Of a DNA stretch of 64,000 nt, positions 49,801-57,533 are shown one piece after another. Numbering within the stretch: position 1 is the stretch's first letter; each line of letters begins with the position of its first letter. Both the position numbers and the translations under genes were made by a program. The notes below the pieces were generated by a model. It was not told the DNA's origin. It saw only the letters and a program-made list of their open reading frames with translations, and did not search any database. This DNA comes from Fibrobacter sp. UWT2 (GTDB lineage Bacteria; Fibrobacterota; Fibrobacteria; Fibrobacterales; Fibrobacteraceae), in the NCBI RefSeq assembly GCF_900142545.1, contig NZ_FRBF01000006.1, positions 1-64,000 on the forward strand, in the 5' to 3' direction.

Positions 49801-51269
49801 TTTACGATCTGCGTAACTCCAACCCGAAGGCTCGTGTTTCCGTGAAGCTCGTGTCCGAAGTGGGTGTGGGTACGGTTGCCGCTGGTGTTGCCAAGGCTCA
49901 TGCCGACGTGGTGCTCATTTCTGGCCACGATGGCGGTACGGGTGCATCTCCGCTCACCTCTATCAAGCATGCCGGCCTTCCGTGGGAACTCGGTATTGCC
50001 GAAGCGGAACAGACTCTTGTGCTCAATGACTTGCGCGGTCGTATCAAGCTCCAGGTCGATGGCCAGCTCAAGACGGGCCGCGACATTGTGGTGGCAGCCC
50101 TCCTCGGTGCCGAAGAATTCGGCTTTGCTACGAACTTGCTCGTTAGCCTTGGTTGCGTAATGGACCGCAAGTGCCATACGAACCAGTGCCCCATGGGTAT
50201 TGCAACGCAGGATGCCGACTTCCGCAAGCGCTTTGCTGGCAAGCCGGAATACGTCGAAAACTTCTTGTTCTTCATCGCCGATGAAGTCCGCGAAATCCTC
50301 GCAAGCCTCGGTCTCCGCTCTCTCGAAGAAGCCTGCGGCCGTAGCGACCTCCTTGAAAAGGATTCCGCCATCGCCTTCTACAAGGCCAAGAACCTCGACT
50401 TCTCCAAGATTTTCGAAACCGTCAAGGGTGGCGTCAAGTCCTTCGACAAGAACTATGTCAAGGAAGAACTGGTCAACTTCGACCGCCGCGAACTCTTGCC
50501 GTTCGTCAAGGAAACTCTCGAAAAGGGGACTGCCGTGGAACTCAGCGCGATGGTACACAATACTGACCGTACGGTGGGTACGGAACTTTCCGGCGAAGTG
50601 GACGAACACTTTGGCGAGAAGGGCCTTCCCGAAGATACGATCCGCATTCACCTTCAGGGTGTCGCGGGCCAGAGCTTCGGTGCCTTCCTTGCTCCGGGTG
50701 TCACGCTCGATTTGGAAGGCGAAGCCAACGACTTTATGGGCAAGGGCCTCTCGGGTGGTAAGATTATCGTGCGTCCGCCGCACAACGCAACCTTCAAGGC
50801 CGAAGACAACGTCATTGCCGGTAACGTGATCGGTTATGGTGGTACCAGCGGTAAGGTGTTCATCAATGGTCTTGCTGGCGAACGCTTCGGTATCCGTAAC
50901 TCCGGTATGCTCCTCGTCTCCGAAGGCGTGGGTGACCACGGTTGCGAATACATGACGGGTGGCCGCGTGGTCGTGCTCGGTCGCGTAGGCGTGAACTTCG
51001 CCGCAGGTATGACTGGTGGCTTTGCTTACGTGTACGACGAAACGGGTCACTTCGACCTGAGCTGCAACGTGGGCTCTGTGGACCTTGAAAGCGTGCTTGC
51101 CGGTACCGACAGCGAACGCGAACTCATTGACTTTATTGAACAGCATGTTCAGGCAACGGGTAGCGAAAAGGGTAAGCGCATCCTTGAAAACTGGAACAGC
51201 GAACGTCCGAAGTTCGTAAAGATCTTCCCGGTCGACTATCGTAACGCATTACAGGGAAAGGTAAAATGA
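46848..51269 (+). CDS. gltB: Glutamate synthase large subunit
   Basis: This 1473-residue enzyme converts glutamine and 2-oxoglutarate to two glutamates. After a 16-residue propeptide the class II amidotransferase domain starts at the nucleophile Cys17 (DACGVGLVAN). The central and FMN-binding synthase domains follow (MSNCGEGGEDP, SGHDGGTGASPLTS), then the [3Fe-4S] cysteines C-x5-C-x4-C near residues 1103-1114 and the C-terminal GXGXG beta-helix. It pairs with gltD 121 bp downstream. A sigma-54 promoter lies directly upstream, implying NtrC-type nitrogen regulation. Confidence 0.95.
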   Translation: MNAQALYDPANEHDACGVGLVANINNVASHQIVLQGITVLKRLMHRGAASSDPETGDGAGLLLSMPHKFFRKLYPNLPARYGVAMYFVENTLAADALDAEIKRVAESEGVDVIQFREVPVNPATIGHTARETLPHIRQVFFDGSKFKTNEEFDIKLYVVRRLVEKTCKGVYVCSCSRKSIVYKGLLLASQIEGFYKDLNDLDFESPLALVHQRYSTNTFPTWPLAHPFRYLAHNGEINTLRGNLNSLRAREPLLKSEVIGDDLPKLLPLIMPGQSDSASLDNMFELLVAAGRSLPHAMMMLLPQAWGQKHYLGRDVRGFFEYESMLMEPWDGPAAVAFSDGVNAGAILDRNGLRPARYTLCKDGLFVMASETGVLDLQDDEVEEKGRLKPGEIIYLDLENHHILKNAEMKAYVARSKPYRRWVAENKMSVRGLFIEINPADVPDDILVQQKRFGYSAEDLSIILQPMAKNGAEPIGSMGNDAALAVLSDKPQPLFNYFKQLFAQVTNPPIDPIREELVMSLTTYIGNHGNILEETPEQAHLIKIPRPIVTEDEIRRFENIGDKAFKAKELKMQFPLGGNGEVLEAALQNLAGDAVRAVNDGFDIIVLTDKNIDWGYVPIPSLLATASVNRALVEAGVRPEIGLVVQSGEVREVMHFALLLGFGATVINPYLAFQSITNMCHNGDLDVDPVTAAANYVKAVDKGLLKIMSKMGISTLRSYRSAQIFEAVGLNKELVEKFLPGTASRIEGIGLEEIATEVGERQKIAFADASKVLQSGGQYAYRKEGEKHLWTPQSLAAFRQAVQGGDYEKFKVYSKLINDQSERQATLRGLFKFKEAAPIDISEVESRESIVKHFVAGAMSLGSLSPEAHETIAIAMNRIGAMSNCGEGGEDPDRDTPAPNGDIRSSAIRQIASGRFGVTIDYLRHAKDLQIKMAQGAKPGEGGQLPAHKVNDFVARIRHSTPNVSLISPPPHHDIYSIEDLAQLIYDLRNSNPKARVSVKLVSEVGVGTVAAGVAKAHADVVLISGHDGGTGASPLTSIKHAGLPWELGIAEAEQTLVLNDLRGRIKLQVDGQLKTGRDIVVAALLGAEEFGFATNLLVSLGCVMDRKCHTNQCPMGIATQDADFRKRFAGKPEYVENFLFFIADEVREILASLGLRSLEEACGRSDLLEKDSAIAFYKAKNLDFSKIFETVKGGVKSFDKNYVKEELVNFDRRELLPFVKETLEKGTAVELSAMVHNTDRTVGTELSGEVDEHFGEKGLPEDTIRIHLQGVAGQSFGAFLAPGVTLDLEGEANDFMGKGLSGGKIIVRPPHNATFKAEDNVIAGNVIGYGGTSGKVFINGLAGERFGIRNSGMLLVSEGVGDHGCEYMTGGRVVVLGRVGVNFAAGMTGGFAYVYDETGHFDLSCNVGSVDLESVLAGTDSERELIDFIEQHVQATGSEKGKRILENWNSERPKFVKIFPVDYRNALQGKVK

Positions 51270-51366
51270 TAGTAGACGGTAGACAGTAGGCTGTAGACAG
51301 TGTAAGTAAGGCGGCTATGCCGCGATTATAAAAACTTCCTACTTCCTACTTCTAACTTCCTACTGA
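51270..51366. repeat. GTAGACAGTAGG/CTTCCTACT repeat between gltB and gltD
   Basis: AGTAGACGGTAGACAGTAGG and related units are followed by four CTTCCTACT-like units in the opposite sense, so an imperfect hairpin can form around GGCGGCTATGCCGC. A related repeat lies at 6716-6746. Confidence 0.55.
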
Positions 51367-51390
51367 ACATTGAAAGTTTAACTAAAGAAG

Positions 51391-52764
51391 TTGAAGCCTA
51401 TTATGGAACAGATTAAACGCATACAAGATGTTTACCGCCCTGTCGAAGAGCGAATTAAGGACAACAACGAAGTCGAACGCAAGTTGACTTCACTGGAAAT
51501 CGTACAGCAGGGTTCACGCTGCCATACGTGTGGCATTCCGTTCTGTCATGGTGCGGGTTGTCCGCTCGGTAACCTGGTGCCCGAATTCAATGCGGCTGTC
51601 GCTGCAGGGAATGCGGAACGCGCCTACAACGTTATCAGCAAGACGGCCTTCTTCCCTGAATTTACGGGCCGCGTTTGCCCCGCCCTTTGCGAATCCGCCT
51701 GTACGGGCAATGTGCATAACGATCCCGTGATGGTTCGCCAAATCGAAAAGTACATCATCGAAACAGCCTTCGAAGAAGGCCGCGTAACGCTCCCTACTGC
51801 AGAATGGAACGGTAAAACCGCTGCGGTTATCGGCTCGGGTCCTGCAGGTCTCTTTGCTGCCGAAGCTCTTCGTCGCAAGGGTTACGCCGTTACCGTTTAC
51901 GAAAAGCGTGAAAAGGTGGGCGGCCTCCTGCGCTACGGTATTCCGAACTGGAAACTCGACAAGTCCGTTATCGATCGACGCGTCAAACTCCTCGAAGAAG
52001 CGGGCATCAAGTTTGTCTGCAGCACCGAAATCGGCAAGGACATCTCGGCGGAATACATCCACAAGAATTTTGACTATGTATTCCTCGCCATCGGTACGCC
52101 GAACGCCCGCGACTTGAAAATCCCGGGCCGCGAAGCCGAAGGAATCTTCCTTGCGCTCGACTTCTTGCACGGCGCAAACAAGCCCGGCGAAACGAATCCT
52201 GAAAAGTTCAGCGCCAAGGGCCGTAAGGTCTTGGTGATTGGCGGTGGCGATACGGGTAACGACTGCGTGGGCAAGGCAATCCGCGAAGGCTGCGAAAGCG
52301 TGCTCCAGGTGGAATTCATGCCCAAGCCGCCCGAGGAACGTTCTCCGTCCACTCCGTGGCCGGATTGGCCGTACATGCTGCGTACCAGCTACGCCCAGCA
52401 CGAAGGTGGCGAACGCCGCTGGAACGTGTCTTCCAAGCAGTTCATTGTGAAAGATGGCCGCGTCGCAGGCGTCGAAGCTGTCCGCGTGGAATGGGAAATG
52501 TCCCCGCAGGGCCGCCCGCTCAAACCCAACGAAGTCCCGAATTCCACCGAAGTCATCGAAACCGACCTGGTTGTGCTCGCCATGGGCTTCACCGGGGTCC
52601 CGGCAGAAGGCATCGTGAACGATTTGGGCCTGCAACTTACGCCGCGTACCGCGATCATTCCGGACCCGGCTCGCCACATTTACGCAGTCGGTGACTGCGC
52701 AAATGGCGCGTCCCTTGTGGTCCGCGCCATGGCCGATGCTAAGGCGAAAGTTGCATCTCTTTAA
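51391..52764 (+). CDS. gltD: Glutamate synthase small subunit
   Basis: The 457-residue subunit supplies electrons from NAD(P)H to GltB. Its N-terminus carries the iron-sulfur cysteines CHTCGIPFCHGAGCPLG (from about residue 44) and CPALCESAC. FAD binds at GSGPAGLFAAEAL near residue 149 and the second nucleotide site is GGGDTGNDCVG near 284. The length is typical. The ATG at 51391 is chosen because it precedes the conserved region; the usual ribosome site is weak (AAGAAG). A strong terminator follows. Confidence 0.94.
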   Translation: MKPIMEQIKRIQDVYRPVEERIKDNNEVERKLTSLEIVQQGSRCHTCGIPFCHGAGCPLGNLVPEFNAAVAAGNAERAYNVISKTAFFPEFTGRVCPALCESACTGNVHNDPVMVRQIEKYIIETAFEEGRVTLPTAEWNGKTAAVIGSGPAGLFAAEALRRKGYAVTVYEKREKVGGLLRYGIPNWKLDKSVIDRRVKLLEEAGIKFVCSTEIGKDISAEYIHKNFDYVFLAIGTPNARDLKIPGREAEGIFLALDFLHGANKPGETNPEKFSAKGRKVLVIGGGDTGNDCVGKAIREGCESVLQVEFMPKPPEERSPSTPWPDWPYMLRTSYAQHEGGERRWNVSSKQFIVKDGRVAGVEAVRVEWEMSPQGRPLKPNEVPNSTEVIETDLVVLAMGFTGVPAEGIVNDLGLQLTPRTAIIPDPARHIYAVGDCANGASLVVRAMADAKAKVASL

Positions 52765-52784
52765 AATTGCGCCATAGACATAAA

Positions 52785-52819
52785 TAGAAGAGGCTTAAGT
52801 TCCGCTTAAGCTTCTTTTA
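52785..52819 (+). terminator. Terminator after gltD
   Basis: TAGAAGAGGCTTAAG pairs with CTTAAGCTTCTTTTA over TTCCG, giving 15 bp including two G-U pairs, then a T-rich run. It is about 20 bp past the gltD stop. Confidence 0.82.
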
Positions 52820-52855
52820 TACTATTTTTATAGGGAATAAAACGGAGAATACGTG

Positions 52856-53395
52856 ATGAATTATCTGATTGTACCTGGCTTGAATAATTCTGGACCGAAA
52901 CATTGGCAAACTTTTTGGGCCAAGAGCCTGCCTAACGCTACTCGCGTGGAGCAACGCTGCTGGGACAATCCCGAGAAGGGCGAATGGGTTGAGACTCTCG
53001 ATAAGGCCATTCGCGCTTTGAAGGGCGATACAATCCTGATTCCTCACAGTTTGGGCGTTTGCACCACCGTAAACTGGCTTTTAAAGGCGGCTTCGTGCGG
53101 AGGCGTGCCTGCGTACGTCAAGGGCGCATTTCTCGTTTCTCCGAGCGATGTAGACAATGTAGACGTCATCAAGAGCTTTGCTCCGATGCCGCTTGAAAAA
53201 TTGCCGATTCCCGCCTGTGTGGTGGCCAGCGAAAACGATCCGTTCGTCACCATGGAACGTTCGCTGTTCTTTGCAAACGCTTGGGGCGTCAAAGTCTACA
53301 ATGCCGGCGCTCTCGGCCACATCAATTCCGATTCCGACCTTCGCGAATGGGAACAAGGCCGCGGCTTCCTCGCCGAATTCGAATCAAACCTTTAA
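52856..53395 (+). CDS. RBBP9/YdeN-type alpha/beta hydrolase
   Basis: This 179-residue protein fits the small RBBP9/YdeN serine hydrolase family. The N-terminal strand YLIVPGLNNSGPKHWQTFWAK is followed by nucleophile elbow PHSLG (Ser near residue 64), then Asp in ASENDPF and His in GALGHINSDS. Natural substrates in bacteria are poorly known. The ATG at 52856 is used; a GTG one codon earlier is possible. It stands alone between two terminators. Confidence 0.82.
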   Translation: MNYLIVPGLNNSGPKHWQTFWAKSLPNATRVEQRCWDNPEKGEWVETLDKAIRALKGDTILIPHSLGVCTTVNWLLKAASCGGVPAYVKGAFLVSPSDVDNVDVIKSFAPMPLEKLPIPACVVASENDPFVTMERSLFFANAWGVKVYNAGALGHINSDSDLREWEQGRGFLAEFESNL

Positions 53396-53402
53396 ATGAA
53401 AA

Positions 53403-53433
53403 CGCCCCGACATCGTCGGGGCGAAATTTTTTT
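53403..53433. terminator. Terminator between the hydrolase and G3E GTPase
   Basis: GCCCCGAC pairs with GTCGGGGC over ATC, followed by AAATTTTTTT on the plus strand. It serves the hydrolase and may also end transcripts from the convergent gene. Confidence 0.88.
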
Positions 53434-53455
53434 GAGATAGAGTCGAGCTTAGCTC

Positions 53456-54763
53456 TTACTCGCCCAAGCAGCTGTCCATGGCTGCGATGATCTTCTTCTT
53501 GTCCATGTGCTGGCCAATGAAGACGAGGCGAATAATGCGGTCACCGTACTTTTCGTCCCACACCTTCAGCAGGTCCGGATTTTCACGGAGAATACGCTTC
53601 TGTTCTTCTTCGCTTTCGCTGGCGAACCACGGTCCGAAATTCTGGGCGGAAGCCTGCTTGCCGGCTTGTTCGAACAGGTAGCTGTTATCGCGTTCGTCTT
53701 CGAACCACACGAGACCCTTGGTGCGGATGATGCTGGTCGGATAGTCGTCGAGCAACACTTCGAAACGTTCACGAATCAGCGGACGGCGGCGTTCGTACAC
53801 GAATGTGCTGATGCCGTATTCGTCACCATGCGGATGATCCTTGTCGTGGTGGTGGCCGCAATGGCACACGCCGTGTTCGTGGTCGCAGTGGCTATGGTCT
53901 TCATGATCGTGGTCATGTTCATCATGGTCGTGGTGATGATGTTCATGATCGTCGTCATCATCATGGTCATGATGGTGGTGATGTTCATGCTCGTCGTGGT
54001 CATCATCATCGTCGTCGTCGGGGGTTGTTTCCTTCATGAGTTCCTTGGCCCAAGCGGCGGAGTTGCCGACCTTTTCGAAGTCGAACTGCTTAGTGTCCAA
54101 GATATCCTTCATTTCGACCTTGCCGTAATTCGTCTCGATCATCTTGGCGTCGGGCTGCAAGGCGCGAACCACGGCTTTCACGTGTTCAAGGTCGGTTTTA
54201 GACAAACTATCAACCTTGTTCATCACGATGGTGTTGCAGAATTCAATCTGCTGGATGAGCAAGTTCGCGATATCTTCTTCTTCAAGATCCTTGGATAAAA
54301 GCTTCTGGCCGCCAGCGAATTCGTCGGCGAGGCGTGCCACGTCAACAACGGAAACGATGTTGTCCAGGTGGCAGGGGAGCGGGCGACCGTCGCGGCTCTG
54401 CAACTGGGCGCCGGCCATGCAAATAGTCTGTGCGATAGGAATGGGTTCGCAAATACCGCTCGCTTCAATCAGAATATAGTCGAACTTGTTCATTTCCAAC
54501 AGTTCGGCAATTTGTTCCAAAAGGTCGGTCTTCAGGGAGCAGCAAATGCAGCCGTTAGACAGCGGCACCACCTTGCCGGAGTCTTCCTTGGTAATGTTTC
54601 CGCCCTTTTCGATAAGGGTTTGGTCAATATTCACTTCGCCAATGTCGTTTACGATCACGGCGACGTGGTAACCTTGCTGGTTGTTGAGAACAAAATTGAG
54701 GAGGGTGGTTTTTCCGGCTCCGAGGTAGCCGGTGAGCAGCGTAATAGGTACTGACTTTTTCAT
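53456..54763 (-). CDS. G3E (COG0523) metallochaperone-like GTPase with His-rich stretch
   Basis: The 435-residue protein belongs to the CobW/COG0523 GTPases that deliver metals. The G1 motif GYLGAGKTT covers residues 12-20, the metal-binding CxCC motif GCICC covers 71-75, and G4-like NKVD lies near residue 190. A long His/Asp-rich stretch around residues 250-320 (HEHHHHHDHDDDDDHEHHHH and CHCGHHHDKDHPHGDE) could store zinc, nickel or cobalt. The C-terminal CobW domain includes RPLIRERFEVLLDD and GLVWFEDERDNSY. The client enzyme is not identifiable here. It is transcribed alone from its own start at 54763. Confidence 0.88.
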   Translation of the reverse strand: MKKSVPITLLTGYLGAGKTTLLNFVLNNQQGYHVAVIVNDIGEVNIDQTLIEKGGNITKEDSGKVVPLSNGCICCSLKTDLLEQIAELLEMNKFDYILIEASGICEPIPIAQTICMAGAQLQSRDGRPLPCHLDNIVSVVDVARLADEFAGGQKLLSKDLEEEDIANLLIQQIEFCNTIVMNKVDSLSKTDLEHVKAVVRALQPDAKMIETNYGKVEMKDILDTKQFDFEKVGNSAAWAKELMKETTPDDDDDDDHDEHEHHHHHDHDDDDDHEHHHHDHDEHDHDHEDHSHCDHEHGVCHCGHHHDKDHPHGDEYGISTFVYERRRPLIRERFEVLLDDYPTSIIRTKGLVWFEDERDNSYLFEQAGKQASAQNFGPWFASESEEEQKRILRENPDLLKVWDEKYGDRIIRLVFIGQHMDKKKIIAAMDSCLGE

Positions 54764-55092
54764 AGTGCTTTAAAATTTAGTTTTTTTCGCGAATTTCGGC
54801 TTTTTTATAAAAGAAAACTGGCCCAGCAGAGCCGGACCAGTTTTTTGGGGGTTAGGAGGAGAACAAAGATTTCTGGTACATAAGATATAAAAATTTGAGG
54901 GGGCTGACAAGTAGATTACTGAAAAAATTTCTTACATATTTCTTATTTTTGTCGTTTTTGTGTGATATGGCTAAATGCGCTGGTACAAAAAGTACCGCTT
55001 TCCTTTTTTGTGCCCTACAAAAGCCCCTTTTGTAAGAAAAAGTTCATTTTTGAGTAAAAAACGGCTATATTTGTATTAAGAATGGAGAACGT
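54764..55092. other. AT-rich divergent intergenic region with inverted repeats
   Basis: No gene is seen. AAAACTGG/CCAGTTTT (54814-54844) forms a hairpin with T-runs on both sides, so it could terminate either strand. Smaller inverted repeats GGTAC/GTACC (54982-54996) and TACAAAAG/CTTTTGTA (55016-55034) lie nearer the plus-strand gene and may be operators. Confidence 0.5.
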
Positions 55093-55506
55093 ATGAATTG
55101 TCGAATACTGATGCGTTTCGTTGGCACCACCGACGAACTTTCTGCCGTTTATGATGCTTTAATGGAGCAGTACCCCGAAATGGACCTGCCCAGTGAAGAT
55201 AGTGGCGACTGGTACTCGGTTGACGACGTGATGATGGATGAATACGAATGCCGTTTCGAGGAACTCCCCGAAGGCGAACTCTTGGCGATGGATGGCTCCG
55301 TGCTCATTGAAGATGAACTCCCCGAAGATTTCTTTGCCGATCTCATGGAACGCTTTGAACGCGTGTTTGCCGCATTCAAGTGGTCTTCGTTAGATGTGGG
55401 TGTCGGTTGCGGCGTCAGCGATGGCTGGGGCGAATTCAATCCGGACTATGCCGACGATTATTCCGACGAAGCCAACGAGATCTCCGAAGCCGTTCTCGGC
55501 TTCTAA
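55093..55506 (+). CDS. Small acidic protein of unknown function
   Basis: I do not recognise this 137-residue protein. It is strongly acidic (many Asp and Glu; clusters such as EDSGDWYSVDDVMMDEYE and DYADDYSDEANEISE), with no signal peptide or membrane segment. The start has GGAG 8 bp upstream. Its stop codon overlaps the stop of the convergent radical SAM gene. Codon use and length look like those of a real gene. Possible roles include a metal or nucleic-acid-mimicking protein, but nothing in the sequence decides. Confidence 0.6.
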   Translation: MNCRILMRFVGTTDELSAVYDALMEQYPEMDLPSEDSGDWYSVDDVMMDEYECRFEELPEGELLAMDGSVLIEDELPEDFFADLMERFERVFAAFKWSSLDVGVGCGVSDGWGEFNPDYADDYSDEANEISEAVLGF

Positions 55507-56594
55507 TCCAAGTTTTTAATCATTAGATTATCACAGAGCTCTGCGAGCATGCGTTCGTGCGTGCAGACTTCAGGCGATACGCCTTCGATAGAACCGGTGC
55601 TGTAAAAAGAAGTGCAGGCGCATTCGTGTGCGCAGCAGCGGTAGCGTATGTCACAACCTTCGCATTCCTTTTTGTCGTTGTCTAGAAATTGCTTAATTTG
55701 TTCGCAGGCTTCTTCGTTGAATCCGGTAAAGACGTTACCTTGTAAGTAGGGCGGATTTTCGTTTGAAGTAATGAACCTAGTGCACGGGAACATGTTGCCG
55801 TTAGTGGCGACGCCAATGGCGCCGTTGTATACGTGGCAAGAATATTGCCTGTATCGCAAATTTGCAAGGTATAATTTTATTTTGTCTTGAATTGTACCCA
55901 GGAACATCTTGTCGCCTTTGTCGCGGCATTCCTTCCAATATAAGGCCATCTTCTGGTATTGCAAGGCGAGCCTGTCGAAATCTTCGCCGGTCCATTTGCC
56001 GTCATAGTCGACGCTGGTGGTGAGGCTTTTGAATCCTTGCTCATGCAGCCATTTGACGCTTTCTGCTAAGGTCTCGATGTGGGCTCGCGTCACGGTGCTT
56101 AGGGCTACTGCGCCTAACTTAACGAAACGTGGAATGTATTTCTCGATGTCCTTGAAACTGCCGCAGTTGTTTACCGTGCGGCGAGCAATGTTGTGGTGAT
56201 ATTCCGGGCCGTCGAGCGAAAGGTAAATGCGAAAATGTTCGCGTTCGCAAAAATCAAAGAATGAATCGTCAAAGAGCGTTCCGTTCGTGTTGACGGCAAA
56301 GTTGAGCTTAAAGTTGCTGGGAGCTTCTCCTTTGTCTATGGCCTCGGCAAGAAAAGCCTTGGCCAGGTTTACTCCTTTGAAAATGGCGTCTTTGCGCAGT
56401 AAGGGCTCGCCGCCGAAAAAGGTAATGTTCAAATAGGCCTGCTTGAAAAACAGGCTACGTTCTAGCCCCACGCGAATTGCCTGCTCAAGCGTCTCGTCAT
56501 CCATCACATTATGACGGGCAGATTGCGTGTCCTTATAATAACAATAGGAACAGCGCAAGTTGCACTGTTCCGTAAGGCATAGAACTAAATTCAT
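55503..56594 (-). CDS. Radical SAM/SPASM protein paired with a lipoprotein
   Basis: This 363-residue enzyme has the radical SAM cluster CNLRCSYC at residues 11-18, followed by GGEPLL and the barrel motifs VNTNGTL and LSLDGPE. The C-terminal SPASM region carries C-x-V-Y-N-G...FPC and the Cys-rich ECEGCDIRYRCCAHECAC, expected to bind auxiliary iron-sulfur clusters. Such enzymes modify peptides or mature sulfatases. The ATG at 56594 overlaps the stop of the upstream lipoprotein gene by 4 bases (ATGA), a sign of translational coupling, so the lipoprotein is the likely substrate. A longer in-frame start exists but reads into that gene. Confidence 0.85.
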   Translation of the reverse strand: MNLVLCLTEQCNLRCSYCYYKDTQSARHNVMDDETLEQAIRVGLERSLFFKQAYLNITFFGGEPLLRKDAIFKGVNLAKAFLAEAIDKGEAPSNFKLNFAVNTNGTLFDDSFFDFCEREHFRIYLSLDGPEYHHNIARRTVNNCGSFKDIEKYIPRFVKLGAVALSTVTRAHIETLAESVKWLHEQGFKSLTTSVDYDGKWTGEDFDRLALQYQKMALYWKECRDKGDKMFLGTIQDKIKLYLANLRYRQYSCHVYNGAIGVATNGNMFPCTRFITSNENPPYLQGNVFTGFNEEACEQIKQFLDNDKKECEGCDIRYRCCAHECACTSFYSTGSIEGVSPEVCTHERMLAELCDNLMIKNLD

Positions 56595-57292
56595 GTAGTG
56601 ATGTCGTCTTGTTCGAAAGTCGTTGCCATGCTCACAATCAGGCACTTAGGATCTTTAGGATCGGTGCATAAGTGGATGTTGATGCAGGAGGGGTCTCCTT
56701 CACGGCATTCCACTGGCTGATCCGTAGACGAACTAGAGGGCTGTTCCACTTCGCTCGAAGAACTTTCTTCTATAATGGGGTCGCCAGCGAGCGGCACCGG
56801 ATCTTCGGCGGAACTGCTTTGTGCGTTCACTTCGCTCGAAGAACTGCTTTCGAAGTCGCTTTCATCGGGAGCTTCGATAACGCCTGCTTCAGGAGGCGGA
56901 TACGGCTCATCGTAAGATGAACTGCTCAGCGGTTCTGCAACGGAAGAGGAACTAGGGATAGTATCTAGATGATGGGGCGCGATGACTCCCGCCAACATCA
57001 CGTCCACTTCTTCCGAAGAACTGCTCAAAGGCTTTGCGGCAGATGACAGTGCTTCGACTGCCGAACTACTAAGGGCCTCATGGCTCAGAGGAATATCGAC
57101 AACGCTAGAGCTGCTCGGAGTCTCGGTTTCGGGAGCCCCTGTTTCAGGATCTTGAGCGGGGGACGCGGCGGTGGCGCTTTCTTCGCAAGCGGTCAATGCA
57201 ACGGCTGCGATTCCGAACGAGGCTGCAATGGCGCTTTTGGCGGCAATGCTTAGCTTCGTGCTGTTTTTGACGATTTTCTTCTCGATTTTCAT
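56591..57292 (-). CDS. Serine-rich lipoprotein, likely radical SAM partner
   Basis: The 233-residue precursor has a basic N-terminus, a hydrophobic stretch and lipobox LTAC (Cys36). A long low-complexity linker of SSSS and Glu/Pro blocks follows to about residue 190, typical of Fibrobacter surface lipoproteins. The last 38 residues differ: four cysteines at 196, 203, 209 and 217 (spacing C-x6-C-x5-C-x7-C), then a tail. This compact cysteine core, directly coupled to a SPASM enzyme, resembles the rSAM-associated lipoprotein pairs known in Bacteroidetes. Thioether or other crosslinking of the core is an inference. Confidence 0.75.
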   Translation of the reverse strand: MKIEKKIVKNSTKLSIAAKSAIAASFGIAAVALTACEESATAASPAQDPETGAPETETPSSSSVVDIPLSHEALSSSAVEALSSAAKPLSSSSEEVDVMLAGVIAPHHLDTIPSSSSVAEPLSSSSYDEPYPPPEAGVIEAPDESDFESSSSSEVNAQSSSAEDPVPLAGDPIIEESSSSEVEQPSSSSTDQPVECREGDPSCINIHLCTDPKDPKCLIVSMATTFEQDDITT

Positions 57293-57387
57293 AGCAGAAC
57301 TCCTTCCTTCAACTTAAAATATATATAAACCGCTCCCTGATTTCTACAAGAAATTCTAATCTGCAAAAACCTGTGACCGAATACAAG

Positions 57388-57414
57388 AAAATCCGCCCTT
57401 TCGGAGCGGATTTT
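57388..57414 (-). terminator. Terminator of the ilvBN transcript
   Basis: AAAATCCGC pairs with GCGGATTTT over nine bases. On the minus strand it is followed by CTTGTATT, downstream of two further hairpins in the ilvN 3' region. Confidence 0.68.
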
Positions 57415-57445
57415 AAATCTACATGGTCGCGAACGGATTCTGTGA

Positions 57446-57526
57446 GCCTCAAGCGACTCGTCTTAACGAGTCGTGGAGGCGAGAGGACTGGCTCCATGGT
57501 ACGAACCTTGAAGCATTAGCCAGTCC
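57446..57526. other. Two stable hairpins in the ilvN 3' region
   Basis: GCCTC-CGACTCG pairs with CGAGTCG-GAGGC (57446-57480, 12 bp), and GGACTGGCT pairs with AGCCAGTCC (57485-57526, 9 bp). Both lie between the ilvN stop and the terminator. Confidence 0.55.
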
Positions 57527-57533
57527 GGTCTTG

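Noticed and set aside
46905-51146. A long open frame opposite gltB (about 1400 codons)
   Set aside because: It is the antisense shadow of a highly codon-biased gene; its translation is rich in His, Arg and Val without recognisable domains or a ribosome site.
51330-51366. Tandem CTTCCTACT units considered as a CRISPR array
   Set aside because: Units are too short and lack unique spacers; no cas genes are present.
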